This document shows, in pieces, positions 1-5,592 of a DNA stretch of 5,592 nt (its first letter is position 1; each line of letters starts with the position of its first letter). The notes under the pieces were generated by a model, which saw only the letters and a program-made list of their open reading frames with translations, made no database searches and was not told where the DNA came from. The stretch covers positions 1-5,592 of the forward strand of contig JAEYUU010000733.1 in NCBI GenBank assembly GCA_023429545.1, in the 5' to 3' direction. The stretch is from Verrucomicrobiota bacterium (GTDB lineage: Bacteria > Verrucomicrobiota > Verrucomicrobiia > Verrucomicrobiales > Verrucomicrobiaceae). The translations under genes and the position numbers were made by a program.

Positions 1-247
1 GAAGGAACCCTTCCCGGAAGCACGCGAAGCCGCTGCTGGATTGGTGGATTATGTGCTCAAAGAGCGCAAGAATTCTCCGAGGAAGCGCAAACTCTTCCTG
101 TACGTGAACAATCGACTGGAAGGTAGCGCACTTGAGACGATCTATGCCACGCTGATGAAGATTTCGTTGTGCCCGCAGCACCTTCCCATACCGCCTGCCC
201 CAGCGCCTCCCGCAACCGACAATCCCCAGCCTGGCCTGCCCCTATGA
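1..247 (+). CDS. DUF72 (YecE-like) family protein, C-terminal fragment
   Basis: An open frame enters from the left edge (first full codon at base 2) and stops with TGA at 245-247, so only about the last 81 residues are present. The visible part carries a REAAAGLVDYVL-like helix followed by LFLYVNNRLEGSALETI. This resembles the C-terminal hallmark of DUF72 proteins, whose last barrel strand carries a conserved 'VNNRLEG.A..TI' segment. DUF72 proteins are TIM-barrel-like and of unknown biochemical function. After the hallmark comes a proline-rich tail of about 25 residues (PIPPAPAPPATDNPQPGLPL), probably disordered and specific to this lineage. The last codon and stop overlap the ATG of the next gene (ATGA at 244-247), which supports this frame as real and suggests coupled translation. 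The family call rests on a short segment recognised by eye; the true start lies outside the window. Confidence 0.7.
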   Translation, partial: KEPFPEAREAAAGLVDYVLKERKNSPRKRKLFLYVNNRLEGSALETIYATLMKISLCPQHLPIPPAPAPPATDNPQPGLPL

Positions 248-564
248 ACCCGGAAGAACTCGCCTCCCGCATGGCGGAGGACATGGCCGCGATCGAACGC
301 ATGCGCATGCCGTTCGGGAAGTTTGGCCCGCAAAACTTCCCGCCATACGGCGTGCCGATTTTTGACCTGCCGGTGGAATATCTCGCATGGTTCAAGCAGA
401 AGGGCTTCCCCAAAGGAAGACTGGGCGAACTGCTCCAGATCGTGCACCAGATGAAGGTCGATGGCAGCGACCTGGCCTTTGATGCGATGCGCAAACGCAA
501 CGGTGGCCGCACGCCTCTGCGCGAGGAGCGAAGGAGAGACTGGACGGCGCCGGACGCGGGGTAG
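244..564 (+). CDS. DUF3820 family protein
   Basis: A small cytoplasmic protein of 106 residues if it starts at ATG 244. The core matches DUF3820: MPFGKFGPQNFPPYG, then IFDLPVEYLAWFKQKGFPKG, then a helix around LGELLQIVHQMK. The signature is MPFGK followed by a 'DLP..YL.WF...GFPKG.LG' block. No enzymatic activity is established for this family to my knowledge; some members carry a 'quorum-sensing-regulated virulence factor' label, which should not be read as a function here. Compared with the shortest members (MPFGKYKG...), there is an extra FGPQNFPPYG-type segment before the DLP motif. The start at 244 overlaps the upstream stop (ATGA) and fits coupling. An in-frame ATG at 271 is an alternative, preceded by GGAAG about 14 bases upstream. 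Nothing resembling a Shine-Dalgarno sequence precedes 244. The C-terminus is basic (RKRNGG, REERRRD). Confidence 0.85.
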   Translation: MNPEELASRMAEDMAAIERMRMPFGKFGPQNFPPYGVPIFDLPVEYLAWFKQKGFPKGRLGELLQIVHQMKVDGSDLAFDAMRKRNGGRTPLREERRRDWTAPDAG

Positions 565-584
565 TGCGTCTTGAAATTTACCCC
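558..584. terminator. possible weak bidirectional hairpin between convergent genes
   Basis: GGGGTA at 558-563 can pair with TACCCC at 579-584 around a 15-base loop. The hairpin covers the stop codon of the DUF3820 gene and ends just outside the yjbQ stop. Its position between two converging genes fits a shared terminator. The stem is only six pairs, the loop is long and no T-run follows on either strand, so support is mainly positional. Confidence 0.2.
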
Positions 585-1004
585 CTACTCACCCACCACG
601 CTCACCACGATGCTGCGCGTATGCGGAGCACGTCGATGCTCGAAGAGGAAGATGCCCTGCCAGGTGCCGAGCGTGAGCCGGCCCTGCATCACCGGGATCA
701 CCTCGCTGGTGCGCGTGAGCACCATGCGGATGTGACTTGGCATGTCATCCGGCCCCTCGCAGGTATGCACGAACCACGGTGTATTCTCCGGCACCAGCCG
801 CTCGAAGTACTCGTGGAGATCCGTGCGCGCTGACGGATCCGCATTCTCATAGATGACCAGGCTGCAGCTCGTGTGCTGCACAAAGACGGTGGCCGTGCCT
901 GTCTTGATACCGGCAGCCCGCACAATGCGCTCCACCTGTGAGGTGATGTCATAGGTGCCCTTCCCCTTCGTGGAGAGGGTAAACTGATCAGCGTGGGCGG
1001 ACAT
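585..1004 (-). CDS. yjbQ: YjbQ / UPF0047 family protein (secondary thiamine-phosphate synthase-like)
   Basis: A complete 139-residue protein, the usual length for this single-domain family. The conserved landmarks appear in order: VQHTSCSLVIYENADP (about residues 42-57; H44, C47, E53, N54, D56), D62 with LHEYFERLVPE, HTCEGPDDMPSHIR (80-93; H80, E83, D86/D87, H91), and LTLGTWQGIFLFEHR (110-124; W115, Q116, E122, H123). The conserved histidines and acidic residues form the presumed active or metal site. Family members such as E. coli YjbQ are reported to have weak thiamine-phosphate synthase activity, but the physiological role is unsettled, so the product name is provisional. Where many members end this block with 'E.DG.R.R', this one has EHRRAPHTR. 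The ATG at 1004 is the natural start; no strong ribosome-binding site is visible. The gene lies 32 bases downstream of the tfoX-like gene and converges with the DUF3820 gene. Confidence 0.93.
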   Translation of the reverse strand: MSAHADQFTLSTKGKGTYDITSQVERIVRAAGIKTGTATVFVQHTSCSLVIYENADPSARTDLHEYFERLVPENTPWFVHTCEGPDDMPSHIRMVLTRTSEVIPVMQGRLTLGTWQGIFLFEHRRAPHTRSIVVSVVGE

Positions 1005-1036
1005 GGCAATGATGAAAGCGGGTGAACTAAGTTAGC

Positions 1037-1423
1037 TCACTTCTTCCGTGTCTCCTGCTTCTTCGTGGCCGGCTTCTTTTTTGATTCCGGATTCTTTTTC
1101 GGCTTTGGTTTCGCCGAGCGCAGAGAAGCCTCCACTCCGAGCAACGCCCAAGGTTTCATCCTCAGGGGGCTCGAGAAGGCGCTCTCCGGCGGCTCGTAGT
1201 AGCTCATCGTCATCGGTCGTCCCTTATGGATGAAACTGAATACTTCGGACCCGGCTTGCTCAAACGTCGGACGGCTTGCATCATCCACCTTGATGTACAG
1301 CCGGCCATTCGCCTCCAGGGCGAACATGATGCCGTTCTTGTAAAAGCCGGTGCCGCCGAACATCCGCCGTGCAGTCACGACGCCCACGGACTCGAGAAGA
1401 TCGAGCATGTCATCCGAAGTCAT
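1037..1423 (-). CDS. TfoX N-terminal domain protein with lysine-rich tail
   Basis: A 128-residue protein. Residues 1-100 form a TfoX_N domain: VVTARRMFGGTGFYKNGIMFAL (about 15-36), LYIKVDD (42-48), a phenylalanine-rich strand, and MTMSYYEPPE (71-80) followed by a terminal helix. TfoX/Sxy regulates competence in Gammaproteobacteria, but stand-alone TfoX_N proteins are widespread and mostly uncharacterised, so no competence role is claimed. There is no TfoX_C domain. Instead, residues 105-128 are strongly basic and repetitive (KPKPKK, SKKKPATKK, ETRKK), like a disordered nucleic-acid-binding tail. The start at 1423 is the only ATG before an in-frame TGA upstream; it gives a slightly shorter N-terminus than many homologues. 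The gap to the upstream DUF4838 gene is 26 bases with only a weak GGTAAG-like site, so cotranscription is plausible. Confidence 0.9.
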   Translation of the reverse strand: MTSDDMLDLLESVGVVTARRMFGGTGFYKNGIMFALEANGRLYIKVDDASRPTFEQAGSEVFSFIHKGRPMTMSYYEPPESAFSSPLRMKPWALLGVEASLRSAKPKPKKNPESKKKPATKKQETRKK

Positions 1424-1449
1424 GGCGCCGAGCTTACCGGAAATCCGGG

Positions 1450-4400
1450 CTAAAGCGACTTGAGCTTTATCTCAGCCATCTCGCGATTGCGACGCTCCGC
1501 GGAAGGATCGTCGAGCACGGCCTTCCATGCCGTGCGCGCATCCTCCTTGTGACCGGCAGCCTGATGAATCTCGCCAAGTGAGAGGAGCAGGTTGAAGCGC
1601 CAGGTGCCTTTGAGCTTGTCAATACTCGCCAGGCGCAACGTGGCCAGCGCCTCGGCGTGGTTCCCCATGCGGCTCAGGAGACGTGCGGCGCCCTGGACGG
1701 CATAGAATTCATCAGCTCCGCCAATCTGTCCTGAACCGGCGAACACACTGCGATACGCCGCGAGTGCAGTGGCGTCATTCTTGAGCGTCATCTCGCGATG
1801 TTTGCCCAGGGCGAGCCAGATGCTCTGCCGTGTGCGGGGCTCACTGGTGCACCCCAGCGCAGCGGACAGGTCGGACTCAGCCTCGTTCGCGGCTTTTGCG
1901 GCGGCGTATGCCAGGCCACGGGCGTGATAACCGTCCCCACGTTTCCAGAACGGCCAGCGCGCGATGTCCTCCGCTTTGAACTGCGCGATGACGGACGCGG
2001 CCTTGGATTGCCCCAGCAGGTTCTGCATCTGCGCGGTCTTCCTCACGGCTTCGAGAGGGATGCGGGACGCGAGTTCATCAGCGCGGGTGAACTCACCCAA
2101 GTGTCGGGCCAGGGTAGCGGCCTGCTCCAGTGCCGCGGATTTCTGGAAGTCAGTGGCTGTGTTTCCGGCCAGTGCGGCAAAAGCGGCCAGTGCTTCTGTG
2201 CGCTTTCCGCGATTCACAAGTTGGGTGGCGGCGCGGAACGCGATTACGAAGTCACTGACACTCGCATCAGCATCGAAGGTGTGCGACTTCCCATCATAGA
2301 AGTACGCAAACTTCAAGGGGACATGAAATCCATCCGAGCCAGTGGGCGAGAGCGCGGAGAGTTCCGTGCCATCTTCACGAATGCGCTGGCGGCAAACATT
2401 CACATGCCACGGCAGGCTCACAGTGGGCTTGCGTCCAATCACCTGATGCAGCGGGTCATTCTCATCCTGGGTGACGGGGATGCGGATCTCCACGGTCCAG
2501 TGGTCGTCCGCCACATGCGTGACCACCTCTGCCTGCGAGTCCCAATCCATCCGCCGGCTCGCGGGAGCGTTGCGATCCAAGTCCACCACCACACCCGCGG
2601 GATTCGCGACGATCTGATAGTACGAATGTGTTTCCGTGGCGATCTCAAACTCCACAGCATCGCCATACCAGATGGCGGGATCGCCCTCGCGCGTGGTGGC
2701 GATGTTCGGTTTCTCGCCAGCCATCTCATCGCATCGTATCGCAAAATAAACGCTGTTTTGCGCCCAGCCAGCCTTCACCGTGGTGCCAAAGGTCGGCTGG
2801 CGACCCGTCTGCAACTCCCACAGGCGGCCTGTGGAGGCTATCGGGCAGTTCTTCCAGTAAGCGTCCTCAAGCCTGCCATCGATCACAATGTCCTTCGCCT
2901 CTCCCACAAGGCGCAGCACCGGCACTGGACCGCGCTTCTGCGCGAGCTGCTGGGTCTTCAAGCGAAGGCCCTTGAGATAGACATCAATCAACGCAAGCCG
3001 CCTGCCGTACACAGATGCCCCATTGGCCTTCGCCTTTGCCTTGTCGAACAACGCCAGCGCGGCGTCGGCTTTGGCCTTGTCTTCCTCCATATCCTGCCAG
3101 TTCGCCTCGCAGTGCGTGAAGAAGGCGAGCATCTCCTGCCCGGCGGGACCATAGAAGAGGCGGCAGTACTCACGGAACATCGCATCTACATCCGCATCCC
3201 TCCCACCCCAGTACATGCGGGCAGTGAAGTAGGTCTGGAAGTGATTAAAGCCAATGCCGTTCTTGTCGAAGTCCTGCCGGACGGAAAGCCAGATGTCCTC
3301 GCCTTGAGACATGCCCTTCGTCGCGTTCACGGTTTCGCCGAGTGCATGCGGAGTGAATGATGGCAGATACCATCCGCGATCCGTGAAGGGGTAGTTTTCA
3401 AAAATGAGGATCGGATTGTCCGTCTTCTTCTGCCATGCGGCACGGAGAGCCTCCGGTGCAGATTCACCTTCAGCCTTGGCACCCGCCTTGTTCACGGGAC
3501 GACGTCCTCCCACGATGCACACGAGCACGTTGGGCTCCAGCTTGTCGATCTTCAGCGGCGGCAGCGTGTAGACGCCGTAGGCACAGTTCAACACCTTGCG
3601 ATCAGGATGCGTTTTGCGCACTTCCCTGGCCACGCGGTTCACGAAGTCCCACACATAATCGGAGAGGCGGCCTCGCTCATTGCGCTCCGGCGAATCCTTG
3701 CCCTCGCATTTCGGGCACTGGCAGATGGCGGTGTAACCATCGGGCGGCATGATGGACACACTCTCGAGCTTGTATTGATCCAACTGCGCACGCGCAAACC
3801 GCACCGTCTCACGGAAAAATTCCTCATTCGAATAGCAAAGCTGGTTCTTGGATTCGCCAGGTGTGTAGTCCCGTCGCCCGCCATACAGCGCGAACCATTC
3901 AGGATGCTCCGCAAAAATGGCATCCCTTCCAGTCATGGTCTCCAGGCCATGCGCAATCTGAAGGCTCGCGGAATGTCTCATGCCAAGGCGCATGGTCCAG
4001 AGTGCCGTCTCGGGGCTGACGGTGCTGAAGCGGAAATTGAACTGCCGGAGCGCGAAATCCGGACGCACGGTCTCATCCATGCTGGGCACCGGGATCGTCT
4101 TCAATGACGGCAGCACCTCTCCCAACTCACCGGGCAGATACCAGCGCGCGCCAAGGCCGTGAAGAAAATGGCACACCGCATTGAAGCTTCCGCGTTCGTC
4201 ATAGGCCCATGACACCAAGGTTTCGGTCCTGGGAGTTGCGACCCCATCGGGCTTGCCGGTGTCGGCGGGCAATTTGAGCCGGTTCTTGTACAACCCTGCG
4301 TGAGGTGCCCCCCATTTCGAGTGGGTAATGTTTTCCCATGCCGCCTGAAGACGCGGAATATCACCGTTGCTCCTTGCCCACGGCTCGATGGGTTCGAAGT

Positions 4401-4773
4401 CCGCATCGTCCCCGATGAGCGCCATCCATCCCTCACCCGTGACCATGCGAAATGCGCCATGCTGCAATCCGTCCGCCGAGATCCCCAGCTTGTCCGTGTG
4501 TGCACTGCGTCCGACAAAGACCCGTGCCATTTTTCCAGTCGGTTGCGTGACGATGGGCAGGCGCGCTCCGCTGATCTTTACCAGGTTCGCCCGCAGTTCA
4601 TGCGCTGCGAGTCGCTGGGAGCGCGTGGGCTGCTCCGCAATCACAATCTCCGCCTGTGGCTGACCGTCGCGGACGAGAAACACCTCAGCCGCAGCCTCGT
4701 GCAAGGAGAATGCGGCGGTGAAAATGATCGGGAGGAAGCAGGTGCGGCGCATGGCTCTGAAACGCAGCCGCAT
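1450..4773 (-). CDS. secreted DUF4838 / GH67-like glycoside hydrolase-related protein with CBM9-like and TPR-like regions
   Basis: A complete 1107-residue protein. Residues 1-29 look like a signal peptide: basic start, hydrophobic FLPIIFTAAFSL, cleavage probably after the AAA at 27-29. About 30-225 resemble the alpha-glucuronidase (GH67) N-terminal domain, with AAHELRANLVKISGARLPI and GSFNAVCHFLHGLGARWYLPGE. About 240-555 form the DUF4838 barrel-like region: AEHPEWFALYGG, D345 and a CQCPKC cluster at 351-356, IFENYPF near 457-463, then YWGGRDADVDAMFREYCRLF. About 625-830 resemble a family 9 carbohydrate-binding domain (VIDGRLEDAYW, GDAVEFEI, WTVEIRIP, WHVNVCRQR). About 840-1107 are alanine-rich helices of TPR type. 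The protein probably acts outside the cytoplasm on a polysaccharide; substrate and catalytic residues cannot be assigned. An in-frame ATG at 4752 (Met8) is an alternative start that keeps the signal peptide. The CDS and DUF4838 call are secure; the function is inferred. Confidence 0.93.
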   Translation of the reverse strand: MRLRFRAMRRTCFLPIIFTAAFSLHEAAAEVFLVRDGQPQAEIVIAEQPTRSQRLAAHELRANLVKISGARLPIVTQPTGKMARVFVGRSAHTDKLGISADGLQHGAFRMVTGEGWMALIGDDADFEPIEPWARSNGDIPRLQAAWENITHSKWGAPHAGLYKNRLKLPADTGKPDGVATPRTETLVSWAYDERGSFNAVCHFLHGLGARWYLPGELGEVLPSLKTIPVPSMDETVRPDFALRQFNFRFSTVSPETALWTMRLGMRHSASLQIAHGLETMTGRDAIFAEHPEWFALYGGRRDYTPGESKNQLCYSNEEFFRETVRFARAQLDQYKLESVSIMPPDGYTAICQCPKCEGKDSPERNERGRLSDYVWDFVNRVAREVRKTHPDRKVLNCAYGVYTLPPLKIDKLEPNVLVCIVGGRRPVNKAGAKAEGESAPEALRAAWQKKTDNPILIFENYPFTDRGWYLPSFTPHALGETVNATKGMSQGEDIWLSVRQDFDKNGIGFNHFQTYFTARMYWGGRDADVDAMFREYCRLFYGPAGQEMLAFFTHCEANWQDMEEDKAKADAALALFDKAKAKANGASVYGRRLALIDVYLKGLRLKTQQLAQKRGPVPVLRLVGEAKDIVIDGRLEDAYWKNCPIASTGRLWELQTGRQPTFGTTVKAGWAQNSVYFAIRCDEMAGEKPNIATTREGDPAIWYGDAVEFEIATETHSYYQIVANPAGVVVDLDRNAPASRRMDWDSQAEVVTHVADDHWTVEIRIPVTQDENDPLHQVIGRKPTVSLPWHVNVCRQRIREDGTELSALSPTGSDGFHVPLKFAYFYDGKSHTFDADASVSDFVIAFRAATQLVNRGKRTEALAAFAALAGNTATDFQKSAALEQAATLARHLGEFTRADELASRIPLEAVRKTAQMQNLLGQSKAASVIAQFKAEDIARWPFWKRGDGYHARGLAYAAAKAANEAESDLSAALGCTSEPRTRQSIWLALGKHREMTLKNDATALAAYRSVFAGSGQIGGADEFYAVQGAARLLSRMGNHAEALATLRLASIDKLKGTWRFNLLLSLGEIHQAAGHKEDARTAWKAVLDDPSAERRNREMAEIKLKSL

Positions 4774-4865
4774 GGACCTAACTTAGCTTAACCAGTCGAA
4801 AAACTGTGAACCATCGCCTCTGGTCGAGGCCAGCTTGCGACTGCCTCCGACATCTTAATCGGCCG
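4774..4865 (-). promoter_or_regulatory. intergenic region upstream of the DUF4838 gene, likely promoter location
   Basis: This 92-base gap is the longest in the window. It separates the molybdenum cofactor pair from the DUF4838 gene, so it is the likeliest place for a new promoter. It is locally AT-richer near the start codon. On the minus strand a TTCACA element (about 4812-4807) is followed by TTAAGCTAAGTTAG-like sequence just before the ATG, but no good -35/-10 pair with standard spacing can be picked. A five-pair hairpin, GCCTC/GAGGC, lies at 4816-4830. A run of five T on the minus strand (4803-4799) begins 12 bases beyond it, too far for a standard intrinsic terminator. Confidence 0.3.
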
Positions 4866-5366
4866 CTAGCAACTTGTCGGCTCCTTGCGCGCGAGCTTCA
4901 CGGTGTGGGGGATGGCGCCGAGCACGAAGCCCAGACACTCCAGGGCACCCTGGGGTTTGCCGGGCAGGGCGACAACCAGGGACCGCTGCACGACGGCGGC
5001 GAGACAACGGCTCAGGATGGCGTTCGGCGTGATCTCCAGGGACTTCATCCGCATGAGCTCACCGTAACCGGGAATCTCCACGCGCATGATGCCGCGGATG
5101 GCCTCGGGCGTGACATCGCGCTCGGCGATGCCGGTGCCGCCGGTGGTGAGGATGAGGCCGCAACCTTGCGCCGCAAAGGATCGCACCGCCTGCTGGATGG
5201 CGACGATGTCGTCCGGCACGATCGCTTCTGCCATCACGCTCCAGCCATGGGCTTCGCTGGCTTTCTTCAACGCAGGTCCGCCGTGATCCTCGTACACGCC
5301 GGCGCTGGCGCGGTCGGAAACGGTGATAATACCAACAGTGATGATAGAGGGTGTGGGGAGCGACAT
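4866..5366 (-). CDS. mogA: MogA/MoaB family molybdenum cofactor biosynthesis protein
   Basis: A complete 166-residue protein of the MogA/MoaB fold. MogA-type enzymes adenylylate molybdopterin with ATP, preparing it for molybdate insertion. Landmarks: VGIITVSDRASAGVYED (11-27), an acidic VPDD (50-53), LILTTGGTGIAERDVTPEAI (71-90, the nucleotide/pterin-binding loop with D84 at the family's catalytic aspartate position), IPGYGELMR (98-106), ILSR (117-120), and LPGKPQGALECL (134-145), followed by a final helix. The length fits short bacterial MogA/MoaB proteins. Sequence reading alone does not separate MogA from MoaB, which share the reaction in some lineages, so the symbol is tentative. The only plausible start is ATG 5366; TAAGG lies about 13 bases upstream and overlaps the moaC stop codon. 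moaC ends 14 bases upstream on the same strand, so the two are almost certainly cotranscribed. Confidence 0.93.
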   Translation of the reverse strand: MSLPTPSIITVGIITVSDRASAGVYEDHGGPALKKASEAHGWSVMAEAIVPDDIVAIQQAVRSFAAQGCGLILTTGGTGIAERDVTPEAIRGIMRVEIPGYGELMRMKSLEITPNAILSRCLAAVVQRSLVVALPGKPQGALECLGFVLGAIPHTVKLARKEPTSC

Positions 5367-5380
5367 GGAGTTGGTCAGCC

Positions 5381-5592
5381 TTACTCGGCTGGCTCCTTCG
5401 TCTTGCTCACGAGATGCACCCCGTCAAGCCGCATTGCCTTGTCCACACCCTTGCACATGTCATAGATTGTCAGCAGCGCGATGGACACTGCGGACAGCGC
5501 CTCCATCTCAACGCCAGTTTGACAAATGGTCTTGGCCGTGGCGGTGACGGTGATACCCTCCGGATTGAGCACGAAGTCCACGCCCACCTTGC
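5381..5592 (-). CDS. moaC: cyclic pyranopterin monophosphate synthase MoaC, C-terminal fragment
   Basis: The last 69 complete codons of moaC, whose start lies beyond the right edge. MoaC converts the MoaA radical-SAM product (3',8-cyclo-dihydro-GTP) to cyclic pyranopterin monophosphate, an early step of molybdenum cofactor synthesis. The diagnostic motif is intact: [20 protein letters not shown] followed by MCK. It includes the conserved GVEMEA glutamates and the aspartate and lysine of YDMCK, which correspond to the catalytic D128/K131 region of the E. coli enzyme. The preceding [18 protein letters not shown] strand pair also fits the family. The C-terminus reads [11 protein letters not shown] and lacks the GGKSG tail seen in many MoaC proteins. 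The TAA stop is at 5383-5381, 14 bases before the mogA start. Confidence 0.96.
   Translation of the reverse strand, partial: KVGVDFVLNPEGITVTATAKTICQTGVEMEALSAVSIALLTIYDMCKGVDKAMRLDGVHLVSKTKEPAE

Noticed and set aside
57..512. A minus-strand open frame of 151 codons opposite the DUF72 and DUF3820 genes.
   Set aside because: No recognisable family, serine/arginine-rich composition, and complete overlap with two frames that carry conserved motifs and an ATGA junction.
1037..1423. TfoX-like protein as evidence of a natural competence regulator.
   Set aside because: Only the N-terminal domain is present and no competence genes are nearby; stand-alone TfoX_N proteins are widespread without that role.
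1798..3360. A plus-strand open frame of 520 codons antisense to the DUF4838 gene.
   Set aside because: It lies wholly inside a well-supported gene on the other strand, shows no recognisable domain, and is rich in the R, G, H, L and A residues typical of antisense frames in GC-rich DNA.
4799..4830. Hairpin GCCTC/GAGGC followed on the minus strand by a five-T run, as an intrinsic terminator after mogA.
   Set aside because: The stem has only five pairs and the T-run begins 12 bases beyond it, so it does not have the geometry of an intrinsic terminator.
4806..5465. A plus-strand open frame of 219 codons antisense to mogA and moaC.
   Set aside because: Its composition (many H, G, D and R) is that of a mirror of the mogA codons; it has no domain and would need the clearly real MogA and MoaC frames to be false.

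Overview
The window is ordinary, densely coded chromosomal DNA, GC-rich by eye (about 60%), with seven protein genes and very short gaps. No RNA gene, mobile element, CRISPR array or direct-repeat array was seen. The long exported DUF4838/CBM9-like protein and the style of its neighbours suggest a member of the Planctomycetes-Verrucomicrobia-Chlamydiae group, most likely Verrucomicrobiota. This is inferred from protein families only; no marker gene is present.

Left end, plus strand (1-564): the C-terminal end of a DUF72 (YecE-like) protein overlaps by ATGA the start of a small DUF3820-family protein, so the two are probably translationally coupled. They converge on the minus-strand genes with only 20 bases between the stop codons.

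The rest (585-5592) is on the minus strand. Read in the direction of transcription it runs: the end of moaC (enters from the right edge), mogA/moaB, a 92-base gap, a very large secreted DUF4838 glycoside-hydrolase-like protein of 1107 residues, a small TfoX N-terminal-domain protein with a lysine-rich tail, and a YjbQ/UPF0047 protein. moaC and mogA are 14 bases apart and form a molybdenum cofactor pair: MoaC makes cyclic pyranopterin monophosphate and MogA adenylylates molybdopterin before molybdate insertion. The DUF4838 gene, the tfoX-like gene and yjbQ are separated by only 26 and 32 bases and could be one transcript, although their likely functions (polysaccharide handling outside the cytoplasm, unknown/DNA-related, and thiamine-phosphate-synthase-like) do not obviously belong together.

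The item most worth following is the 1107-residue protein: signal peptide, GH67-like N-terminal domain, DUF4838 barrel with a CxCPxC motif, CBM9-like domain and a helical TPR-like C-terminus. I found no convincing evidence for a new multi-gene system.
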